NCBI GenBank assembly: GCA_018378775.1
Contig: JAGZWV010000065.1
Span: forward strand, 1 to 7,244
Direction: 5' to 3'
Source of the DNA: Collinsella sp.
GTDB taxonomy: Bacteria > Actinomycetota > Coriobacteriia > Coriobacteriales > Coriobacteriaceae
Length of the DNA: 7,244 nt
In this document: positions 1 through 5,457 of the stretch, piece by piece
Layout: each line of letters begins with the position of its first letter
How positions within the stretch are numbered: the stretch's first letter is position 1
Translations under genes and position numbers: made by a program
Notes under the pieces: generated by a model
The model's input: the letters and a program-made list of their open reading frames with translations, nothing else
What the model was told of the DNA's origin: nothing
The model's database searches: none

Positions 1-179
1 GGCTGCACAAACATCCCGTCGGCCAGCATGCTCAAAGCGCGGCGGACGGTATTGCGCGTGCAGCCAAATTCCGCGGTCAGTTCGGCTTCGGTTGGCAGCA
101 TCTCCTGAAACGCATAGGTCCCATTAATGATGCGCGAGCGTATTTCTCGGTAGATTCCTTCGTATATCGCTTTTGGCAT
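1..179 (-). CDS. GntR-family (TreR/HutC-like) transcriptional regulator, N-terminal part
   Basis: Only the first 59 codons lie in the window; the gene continues past the left edge. The start is the ATG at 179-177, preceded by a good ribosome binding site, GAGGTGA (190-184 read leftwards). The visible protein is a winged helix-turn-helix of the GntR family. It has the opening helix IYEGIYREIRSRIINGTY (residues 5-22), then LPTEAELTAEFG (28-39) and the recognition helix TRNTVRRAL (41-49), followed by MLADGMFVQ. The LP-T/S-E-x-E-L and R-x-T-V-R-x-A-L signatures are diagnostic of GntR domains. The pattern is closest to the TreR/HutC subgroup, whose C-terminal UTRA domain binds a sugar phosphate such as trehalose-6-phosphate; that domain would lie outside the window. 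It is divergent from an alpha-glucoside-type PTS gene, so local control of that gene, and perhaps of itself, is likely. The ligand is not known. Confidence 0.9.
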   Translation of the reverse strand, partial: MPKAIYEGIYREIRSRIINGTYAFQEMLPTEAELTAEFGCTRNTVRRALSMLADGMFVQ

Positions 180-233
180 TGTTTCACCTCTACATTGTTC
201 ATTTCCGGCTAGGCACGATAGCATTTCTTAAAG

Positions 234-243
234 TTGTTTAAAC
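234..243. promoter_or_regulatory. Candidate operator 1 (TTGTTTAAAC)
   Basis: This copy of TTGTTTAAAC contains the perfect palindrome GTTTAAAC (236-243). It lies about 55 bp upstream of the regulator start, near the expected -35 of the leftward promoter. The identical 10-mer recurs at 356-365. In size and in its outer TTGT it resembles the TTGTATATACAA operator of Bacillus TreR. Assignment to the GntR regulator is inferred from position and family. Confidence 0.45.
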
Positions 244-259
244 TGAATATCGGTAAAGC

Positions 260-289
260 GACAGGATTTAACCGTTGACGGTTTCTGTC
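260..289. promoter_or_regulatory. Palindromic, cre/LacI-like candidate operator
   Basis: The core AACCGT-TG-ACGGTT (270-283) is a perfect 6+6 inverted repeat, and GACAG (260-264) and CTGTC (285-289) extend it. Bases 267-280 match the cre consensus TGWAANCGNTNWCA at every fixed position except the second and the last. It sits upstream of the proposed -10 of the PTS gene. A LacI-family regulator is the natural candidate. Equally it could be a short hairpin or chance, and catabolite control by CcpA is not established in Coriobacteriia. Confidence 0.35.
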
Positions 290-355
290 ATGCCCAAATC
301 GGTTTCGCTCAAAACTGCCGGTACGACAATCGTCCGGTCCTCTACAATGAATCCA

Positions 356-365
356 TTGTTTAAAC
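356..365. promoter_or_regulatory. Candidate operator 2 (TTGTTTAAAC) at the PTS transcription start
   Basis: This is the second exact copy of TTGTTTAAAC, with palindrome GTTTAAAC at 358-365. It begins 8 bp downstream of the -10 box TACAAT, so it would cover the transcription start, a classic repressor position. The two copies are 122 bp apart, a distance compatible with DNA looping between two bound repressor dimers. Confidence 0.5.
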
Positions 366-408
366 GTTTCCCCACGCGCAACGCGCCTCGATATTCGGAA
401 GGCAGAAC

Positions 409-2859
409 ATGCTGCAAAAAATCCAACGCTTTGGCGGGGCAATGTTCGCGCCCGCCATGCTGTTTTCTATATCAGGCCTCATGGTCGGCGTCTCCGCTCT
501 CGCAACGACTGCGGACATCGTCGGCGATCTCGCCGTATACGGAACCCCTTGGTACGCTTTTTGGACCATCATCCAACGCGGCTCGTGGACGGTCTTTAAA
601 CGCCTCCCGCTCCTTTTTGCCGTAGCGCTGCCCATCGGCCTTGCCCAAAAACAACCGGCTCGTTGCTGCCTCGAGGCGCTTGTGGCCTATTTTGCCTATT
701 GCTTCTTTTTGAGCGAAATCATTAAGCTGAGCGGAGACAATCTTGGACTTAAGTACCCGTCGTCTTTGACCTCCGCTAGCGGCATCACCATCATCGACGG
801 CATCAAGACGCTCGACACCGGCATTATCGGCCCGCTGGCGGTGTCGGCAACCGTCGTCGCCATCCATGACCGCTTCTACGATGCCAAGGTTCCCGATTGG
901 CTCGGTACCTTCTCGGGCTCCTCGCTGGTCTACCTCATCAGCTTTTTTGCCGTGTTCGCCCTTGCCGCCATCTCGGCCGCCATCGTGCCCTTCGTATACG
1001 CTGTGACCGAAACGCTGCGCCATGCACTTACGAGCGTCGGCCCCTTTGGCGTGGGCATCTTTGTGCTTTTGGAGCGAGCGCTCGAGCCCATGGGGCTGCA
1101 CCACCTGCTCTACATGCCGATCTACTACGACAACCTGGTCATTAACGACGGCATCTACGCCACGTGGAGCAGCTTGCTCCCCATCCTCTCCCATAGCACG
1201 CGCCCCCTTAATGAACTTGCGCCGTGGGCCGGTTTTACCGCCACCGGCTGGGTCAAGCTCTTTGGCCTTCCCGCCATCGCAGCCGCGTTCTACTCCACCG
1301 CAAAACCAGAGCGCCGCGCCGGCCTCAGGGTCATCCTTGTTCCCGCCATCATCGCCTCGGTGGTTTGCGGCGTTACCGAGCCACTCGAGTTTCTCTTTAT
1401 GTTCACCCACCCCGGGCTCTTTTTTCTCTACGCCGTCTTATCGTCTTGCCTTGCCACAACCATGAATCTCTTTGGCATCGTCGGCATCTTCTCGGGCGGT
1501 CTCATGGAAATGACGGCCTTCAACTTTATTCCGCTCATGCGCACGCATGCCGGTGCCTATCTTTTGGCACTCGGTATCGGCCTTGCCTTTAGCCTCATCT
1601 TTTTTGTTAGTTTTCGAGCACTCATCTTGGTCTATGACCTTAAGACACCGGGCCGCGAGGATCATGTCGCCAATCGCGCGGCAATCGATCATTTAACGGG
1701 AAGCGGCTTTGCCAAAGAGCAATCTCCCAATGACGAGGTCAATAGTCGATCCGATCAAGATCACGTCCTCGCTGAGCGGGCAATTCAGCTTTTAGGTGGC
1801 GTTGGCAATATTGTGGGCGCAACCAACTGCGCCACGCGCCTGCGCGTCGAGGTCGCAGACCCTTCCATCGTTGCAGATAACGCGGCGTTTGTCGCGGCGG
1901 GCGCCAAGGGCCTCATCATTACGGGCAAGACCGCCCAGGTGATCATCGGCATCTCCGTTCCCCGCGTTAAAGAGCATTTTGACCAGATCATGGGCCTCGA
2001 GCCGGGATTTGTGCCCACCGCCTCGGCCTCCCCTGTCGCCAGCCCAACCCACAAGCACGGCGATATCTGCTTCTTCGACATTGACGGCACGCTCGCCTGG
2101 CAAGACCCTCGAGTGGCACAAGAGCTTCCCGAGAGCGAGCGAGACCTGTCCCCCTATCCCAACGAGGCGGTCTCGCAGGCCGTCCGCGATTTCGTTGCAA
2201 ATGGCAACATGGCCTTTATCTGCACAGGGCGCACCCTCAGCTGCATCCACCCCAAACTTCTTGAGCTGCCCTGGGCCGGCATCGTCTGCCTCGCGGGCGG
2301 TTACGCCGAGATCAACGGACACGCAATTCGCGATCTGTCGATGACGCCCGGCATGCTGCAGCGCCTTGCCCCCTATCTTGAGCAGTCGGGCGAGGTCATC
2401 CGCTTTGAGGGCCTCAACGGCGTCGTGCGCATGAGTGCCGATGCCCCCGATGCCCCCGGATACGCGCGCACCCTGGGCGACGCAGTCACGCAGCTGCAAC
2501 ATTACAGTGCCTACAAGATCTTGATGTCTACATCGCTCGCCAGCCGCATCGCTCAAGATAAGGCACTTGAGCCGCTGCTGTGCTTTAACGAGCTCGAACT
2601 CGAGGTAACCGAAATCTCGCCCCGCGAATGCACGAAGCGCGGGGGCATCCAGTCTGTACTCGACGCCCTCGATCCCCACCACGGAACCGTATACGGCATC
2701 GGCGACGCCAGCAATGACGTCTCGCTGATGAACGCCGTCGATGTCGGTATCGCCATGGGCAATGCGCCGGACTATCTCAAAAAGCGCGCCGACTACATCA
2801 CCGACTCAGTCGACAAAGATGGCGTCGTCAAGGCGCTCGAGCACTTTAGGCTTATATAA
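409..2859 (+). CDS. PTS alpha-glucoside-type EIICB permease fused to HAD-IIB phosphatase
   Basis: Three parts lie in one 816-residue chain. Residues 1-412 are an EIIC membrane domain of the glucose/alpha-glucoside superfamily (AglA, MalP/GlvC group). It opens with MLQKIQRFGGAMFAPAMLF and shows GIKTLDTGIIG (131-141) and the conserved GVTEPLEFLF (321-330), with about ten hydrophobic segments. Residues 452-529 are EIIB, with the phosphorylated cysteine Cys474 in NCATRLRV. No EIIA domain is present, so phosphate must come from an EIIA encoded elsewhere. After a Ser/Ala/Pro linker (535-550), residues 552-816 form a Cof-type HAD-IIB hydrolase. It has all four motifs: DIDGT (nucleophile Asp557, Asp559), CTGRT (Thr606), Lys743, and GDASND (Asp766, Asp770). 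The usual family ends after EIIB at about 520-550 residues, so the HAD tail is the unusual part. The reading frame is continuous and codon use is uniform, so this is a true fusion and not a frameshift artefact. The likely role is uptake and phosphorylation of an alpha-glucoside, with dephosphorylation of the product or of a derived sugar phosphate at the inner membrane face. Substrate is inferred only from the family and the TreR-like neighbour. Confidence 0.93.
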   Translation: MLQKIQRFGGAMFAPAMLFSISGLMVGVSALATTADIVGDLAVYGTPWYAFWTIIQRGSWTVFKRLPLLFAVALPIGLAQKQPARCCLEALVAYFAYCFFLSEIIKLSGDNLGLKYPSSLTSASGITIIDGIKTLDTGIIGPLAVSATVVAIHDRFYDAKVPDWLGTFSGSSLVYLISFFAVFALAAISAAIVPFVYAVTETLRHALTSVGPFGVGIFVLLERALEPMGLHHLLYMPIYYDNLVINDGIYATWSSLLPILSHSTRPLNELAPWAGFTATGWVKLFGLPAIAAAFYSTAKPERRAGLRVILVPAIIASVVCGVTEPLEFLFMFTHPGLFFLYAVLSSCLATTMNLFGIVGIFSGGLMEMTAFNFIPLMRTHAGAYLLALGIGLAFSLIFFVSFRALILVYDLKTPGREDHVANRAAIDHLTGSGFAKEQSPNDEVNSRSDQDHVLAERAIQLLGGVGNIVGATNCATRLRVEVADPSIVADNAAFVAAGAKGLIITGKTAQVIIGISVPRVKEHFDQIMGLEPGFVPTASASPVASPTHKHGDICFFDIDGTLAWQDPRVAQELPESERDLSPYPNEAVSQAVRDFVANGNMAFICTGRTLSCIHPKLLELPWAGIVCLAGGYAEINGHAIRDLSMTPGMLQRLAPYLEQSGEVIRFEGLNGVVRMSADAPDAPGYARTLGDAVTQLQHYSAYKILMSTSLASRIAQDKALEPLLCFNELELEVTEISPRECTKRGGIQSVLDALDPHHGTVYGIGDASNDVSLMNAVDVGIAMGNAPDYLKKRADYITDSVDKDGVVKALEHFRLI

Positions 2860-2972
2860 GCAGCCGGCACGCGCACGCGTCCCGTTTCCCCAAATCGCCA
2901 AAACAGACGCGCCGGCAACTCCAATGTGGCAATATGGTATCTGCACACCGCAACGATGCAACCTAAGAAAGA
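2860..2972. other. Intergenic gap, no confident signal
   Basis: This 113-bp gap lies between the PTS fusion and the prenyl synthase. The perfect palindrome GCTTATATAAGC (2850-2861) spans the PTS stop codon but has no T-tract. No strong -35/-10 pair and no intrinsic terminator were recognised. Read-through from the PTS gene or a weak promoter near TATGGT (2933-2938) are both possible. Confidence 0.4.
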
Positions 2973-3998
2973 ATGCGAGAACCCGTGTCCAGTCCGTTTA
3001 CCAGCTTTTTAGCCCAGCACTTTGACCAGATCAACGACTATCTGGCCACGTTCTTTGACGGACAGGCGACCTCTGCCGATATCGAGCGCTACCTGTATAC
3101 CCCGCTCTCGACATTTACGGCCAATGCCGGCAAGCGCCACCGCCCGCTCATCTGCATGCTCGCCGCCACCGCGGTAGGTGGCAGCTTTGAGAGCGCCCAC
3201 AGCGCGGCGGCAGCTATCGAGCACTTTCAGTCGGGAGCGCTTATCCATGACGACATCGCCGACAACGGACAGCTTCGTCGAGGCAAGCCCTGCATGCACA
3301 TTACCGAGGGCACGGGCCTTGCCATCAATTGTGGCGACCTGGCGCTCACCATGGTCACCAAGACGGTTCTCGACGACCCTACGCTTGAGTCCGACGTGAA
3401 GCTGCGTGTGCTCCACGAGCTTACCGAGATGATCGTCCGCACCATCGAGGGTCAAGCGCTCGACCTGGGTTGGGTCCGTGACGGGCGCTTTGATATCTCG
3501 GTTGATGACTACCTGGACATGGCGACGCACAAGACCGCGTTTTACAGCGGAGCCACGCCGCTTGCCGCCGGAGCCATTATCGGCGGCGGCAGCGATGAGC
3601 AAATCGAAGCGCTGCGCGCCTTTGGCCTGCACACGGGCCTTGCCTTTCAGATTCAGGACGACCTGCTCAACCTTGTCGGCACTAAGGAAGCCGCCAACAA
3701 GGACTTCCGCACCGACATCACCGAGGGCAAGCGCACGCTTGTCGCCGTACATGCCCTCTCTGATGAGCGCCACCACGACGAGGTCGAGGCGATTCTTTCC
3801 TCGGGCACCGATGATCCCGCGCAGCTCGCACGCGCCGTGGAGATCTTCCAGGCGACCGGCTCTATCGATTACGCCCACACTTACGCGCTCGACCTGACCG
3901 CTAAGGCCAAAGCGGCCATCGAGAACGTTGAGCTTGATCCGCACGCACGTGAGCTGTTCCTCTCCATGGCAGATTTCTTTGTGGAGCGCCTTAACTAA
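2973..3998 (+). CDS. Polyprenyl diphosphate synthase (trans-isoprenyl, IspA/IspB family)
   Basis: This 341-residue protein elongates an allylic diphosphate with isopentenyl diphosphate units, giving a prenyl chain for menaquinone or other isoprenoids. Family motifs appear in order: GKRHRP (53-58, diphosphate binding), the first aspartate-rich motif DDIAD (93-97), RRGKP (102-106), GQALDL (160-165), HKT (186-188), and the second aspartate-rich region QIQDDLLN (226-233) followed by KDFRTDITEGKRTL (243-256). Small residues (Gly88, Ala89) four and five positions before the first DDxxD favour a longer product, since bulky residues there stop farnesyl synthases early. The second motif ends in Asn233 instead of Asp, a mild departure. 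The start is uncertain: ATG 2973 has only a poorly spaced AAGAAAG before it, and the in-frame GTG at 2985 would give a protein starting MSSPFTSF. It lies 113 bp after the PTS gene with no clear terminator between. Chain length cannot be read from the sequence. Confidence 0.92.
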   Translation: MREPVSSPFTSFLAQHFDQINDYLATFFDGQATSADIERYLYTPLSTFTANAGKRHRPLICMLAATAVGGSFESAHSAAAAIEHFQSGALIHDDIADNGQLRRGKPCMHITEGTGLAINCGDLALTMVTKTVLDDPTLESDVKLRVLHELTEMIVRTIEGQALDLGWVRDGRFDISVDDYLDMATHKTAFYSGATPLAAGAIIGGGSDEQIEALRAFGLHTGLAFQIQDDLLNLVGTKEAANKDFRTDITEGKRTLVAVHALSDERHHDEVEAILSSGTDDPAQLARAVEIFQATGSIDYAHTYALDLTAKAKAAIENVELDPHARELFLSMADFFVERLN

Positions 3999-4043
3999 CG
4001 GGGGTTATAAAACCTGTCAGCAGCGTATTTAGGCACAACTTGC

Positions 4044-4049
4044 TACACT
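4044..4049 (+). promoter_or_regulatory. Probable extended -10 promoter for the peptidoglycan-binding gene
   Basis: TACACT preceded by TGC (TG at 4041-4042) is a good extended -10 element within the 138-bp gap before the gene at 4137. No clear -35 is present, as is usual for extended -10 promoters. The downstream ribosome binding site is AAAGGGG (4123-4129), seven bases before the ATG. The predicted leader is about 85 bases. Confidence 0.45.
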
Positions 4050-4136
4050 GTTGAGTGCATGTTTATGCATCCCTTTGCGTTGTCTATCCGACAGACGCTC
4101 AAATAGTACGAATGGTACGCCGAAAGGGGTTCGTTC

Positions 4137-5042
4137 ATGGAACCTATTACAACGGGCATGCAAGGAGCAGCCGTCGAGGACGTGCAGTCTCGTCTCCTGC
4201 AGCTCGGCTACACGATTGATGCCGCCGAAGTCACCGACAAGTACTTTGGAGCCACCACTGAGCAGGCCGTCAGCACCTTCAGGCTCGACAGCGGCCTTGC
4301 TGCCGGTCATGCCGTCGATATCCCCTGCTGGAGCGCCCTTGTAGACGCTTCGTATAAGCTGGGCGACCGCACCCTCTATCTGCGCATGCCCAATTTCCAT
4401 GGCGCCGATGTGCAGGCCCTGCAGCGCGCTCTCAACGTTTTGGGCTTTGCCTGTGGCGAAGACGACGGCTACTTTGGTCCGCATACCGAGGCCGCCCTGC
4501 AGCAGTTCCAGGAAAATGTCGGCCTGTTTGCCGACGGCATGGCCTTCCAGGACACCTACGCCTACATCAACCGCCTGCACCATGTGTGGGAGGGCAAGCC
4601 CTCGGTCACCGAAGCCGAGTCCCGCATCGGTTTTGCTCGCGCCGCCAACGTGCTCGAGCGCTTCCAGATTGCCGTTATCGGCGAGGACCCCATCGCACGC
4701 AGTGTTGCGTCGCGCATGTGGAATATCGCCACGGCAACGACCGACAACAGCGGCATGATGCTCTGCGACTCCGAGGTCCCAACCGACGTTGACCTGGTGC
4801 TCGAGATTGCAAGCGACGAGCTGCCCGCCGACGCCGCACCGCGCGCCACGATTGCCCTCGCCGAGTGCCACAACCTGGCCCAGCGCATCCGCACTGCCAA
4901 TGTCGCCGCGCAGCAGAAGCCGGCACGCATTCGCATTGAGCTAACGGGCATGACGCGCTACAACGGCACCTTCACGGCCAGCGACGCGCAGACACTCGCC
5001 GTACGCCTGCTCGATGGCGTTTGCGATGCCCTCGCAGATTAG
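4137..5042 (+). CDS. Cytoplasmic protein with two peptidoglycan-binding repeats and an unassigned C-terminal domain
   Basis: This 301-residue protein starts at the ATG at 4137, which follows a strong AAAGGGG site. Two PG_binding_1 repeats are clear. The first spans residues 8-68 with VEDVQSRLLQLGY, then DKYFGATTEQAVSTFR (34-49). The second spans 89-147 with ADVQALQRALNVLGF, then DGYFGPHTEAALQQFQ (110-125). There is no signal peptide, lipobox or membrane segment, so the protein appears to stay in the cytoplasm despite its wall-binding modules. Residues about 165-301 contain a hydrophobic strand FQIAVIG (176-182), VDLVLEIAS (218-226) and IRIELTGMTRYNGTF (265-279), and match no family I can name. 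The layout (two repeats, then another domain, no export signal) recalls mycobacterial CwlM, a catalytically dead amidase that regulates cell-wall precursor synthesis from the cytoplasm. This parallel is architectural inference only. The next gene is tRNA-Gln, 38 bp on. Confidence 0.8.
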   Translation: MEPITTGMQGAAVEDVQSRLLQLGYTIDAAEVTDKYFGATTEQAVSTFRLDSGLAAGHAVDIPCWSALVDASYKLGDRTLYLRMPNFHGADVQALQRALNVLGFACGEDDGYFGPHTEAALQQFQENVGLFADGMAFQDTYAYINRLHHVWEGKPSVTEAESRIGFARAANVLERFQIAVIGEDPIARSVASRMWNIATATTDNSGMMLCDSEVPTDVDLVLEIASDELPADAAPRATIALAECHNLAQRIRTANVAAQQKPARIRIELTGMTRYNGTFTASDAQTLAVRLLDGVCDALAD

Positions 5043-5080
5043 GTAAACTAAACGAGTTGCTTTTGGGCAACACCACACAT

Positions 5081-5155
5081 TGGGACGTAGTTCAACGGTA
5101 GAACTCCGGTTTTTGGTGCCGGCTGTTGGGGGTTCGAATCCCTCCGTCCCAGCCA
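5081..5155 (+). tRNA. tRNA-Gln (anticodon UUG)
   Basis: A full cloverleaf can be drawn. The acceptor stem pairs TGGGACG (5081-5087) with CGTCCCA (5145-5151). The D-arm is GTTC/GAAC (5090-5093/5101-5104). The anticodon stem pairs CCGGT with GCCGG (5106-5110/5118-5122) around loop TTTTGGT, giving anticodon TTG at 5113-5115. The T-arm is GGGGG-TTCGAAT-CCCTC (5128-5144). The discriminator base is G5152 and CCA is encoded at 5153-5155. Anticodon UUG reads CAA (and CAG by wobble), hence glutamine. Its 3' end is copied twice just downstream, once inverted and once direct. Confidence 0.97.
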
Positions 5156-5162
5156 AAGAAAC

Positions 5163-5201
5163 AAGCCTCTCGAACGCATAGCCGATCGGGAGGCTTTTCT
5201 T
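5163..5201 (+). terminator. Intrinsic terminator of tRNA-Gln
   Basis: AAGCCTCTCG (5163-5172) pairs with CGGGAGGCTT (5187-5196) in a 10-bp stem with one G-U pair and a 14-base loop. The T-rich tail TTTTCTT runs over 5195-5201. It starts 8 bases after the tRNA CCA and so closes the tRNA transcript. Confidence 0.85.
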
Positions 5202-5210
5202 GTGAGCAAG

Positions 5211-5342
5211 CGGAGGGATTCGAACCCGCAAGGGTGCGGAGCTGAGGAAACGCGAAGCGTTTTCCAGCGCAGCACGCAAGGAGCGAAGCGACGCAGCGGA
5301 GCGCGGCCGCCGACCAGGCGGACGCGGAATCCCTCCGTCCCA
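5211..5342. repeat. GC-rich palindromic element bounded by copies of the tRNA-Gln 3' end
   Basis: The left end, 5211-5227, is an exact reverse complement of 17 bases of the tRNA T-arm (5130-5146). The right end, 5327-5342, is an exact 16-base direct copy of the tRNA 3' end (5136-5151: GAATCCCTCCGTCCCA). Together the ends form an 11-bp terminal inverted repeat (5211-5221 with 5327-5337). Between them lies a strong hairpin (5241-5268: stem GGAAACGC/GCGTTTTCC, loop GAA, flanked by GCT/AGC) and a run of GCGAAGCG/GCAGCGGAGCG motifs, with no reading frame of note. Read leftwards, the end looks like the last part of a tRNA gene (GCGGGTTCGAATCCCTCCGC). It could be a small non-autonomous mobile repeat or an integration scar. 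Confidence 0.65.
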
Positions 5343-5382
5343 TACCAGCAACGGGCTCCCCACATCTCGACTTACCAGCCAA

Positions 5383-5415
5383 ACCGGCACTTAGGGACGT
5401 TCCTAAAGTGCCGGT
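5383..5415. repeat. REP-like hairpin between the repeat element and the ATPase gene
   Basis: ACCGGCACTTAGG (5383-5395) pairs with CCTAAAGTGCCGGT (5402-5415) around loop GACGTT, a 13-bp stem with one bulged base. Read leftwards it is followed by TTTGG, so it might weakly end the ATPase transcript. Its shape fits REP elements mobilised by IS200-like REP transposases, but no transposase gene is in the window. Confidence 0.5.
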
Positions 5416-5433
5416 CATCAACATGGTGCCGTG

Positions 5434-5449
5434 CGGCCCCGGCGGGCCG
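5434..5449. terminator. Short GC hairpin after the ATPase stop codon
   Basis: CGGCCC (5434-5439) and GGGCCG (5444-5449) form a 6-bp stem with loop CGGC, 9 bases beyond the leftward ATPase stop. No T-tract follows, so as a terminator it is weak on its own and may act with the larger hairpin at 5383-5415. Confidence 0.3.
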
Positions 5450-5457
5450 GCGTAGCA

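Larger units (their letters stand above)
180..408. promoter_or_regulatory. Divergent promoter region between the regulator and the PTS gene
   Basis: This 229-bp gap carries no gene. For the rightward PTS gene a good -10 box, TACAAT, lies at 343-348; no convincing -35 is seen at 16-18 bp, which suggests activator dependence or a weak promoter. Transcription would start near 355. The -10 overlaps a perfect inverted repeat, ACAATG-AATC-CATTGT (344-359). For the leftward regulator, TATCGT preceded by TG (about 223-215, read leftwards) is a possible extended -10. The 8-mer CCTCTACA occurs at both ends (187-194 and 339-346). The PTS ribosome binding site is GGAAGG at 397-402, six bases before the ATG at 409. 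Confidence 0.6.

Noticed and set aside
472..1410. 312-codon open frame on the minus strand opposite the PTS gene
   Set aside because: It is the antisense of a clear, motif-rich EIIC domain; its Gly/Asp/Arg-rich product has no motif, and long antisense frames are expected in GC-rich genes.
2850..2861. GCTTATATAAGC palindrome over the PTS stop codon as a terminator
   Set aside because: The stem is AT-rich with no loop and no T-tract follows.
3009..3944. 311-codon open frame opposite the prenyl synthase
   Set aside because: It mirrors the real gene in the antisense frame typical of GC-rich coding DNA and shows no domain or ribosome site.
4029..4871. 280-codon open frame opposite the peptidoglycan-binding gene
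   Set aside because: The forward strand carries two recognisable repeats and a good ribosome site; the reverse product has no recognisable features.
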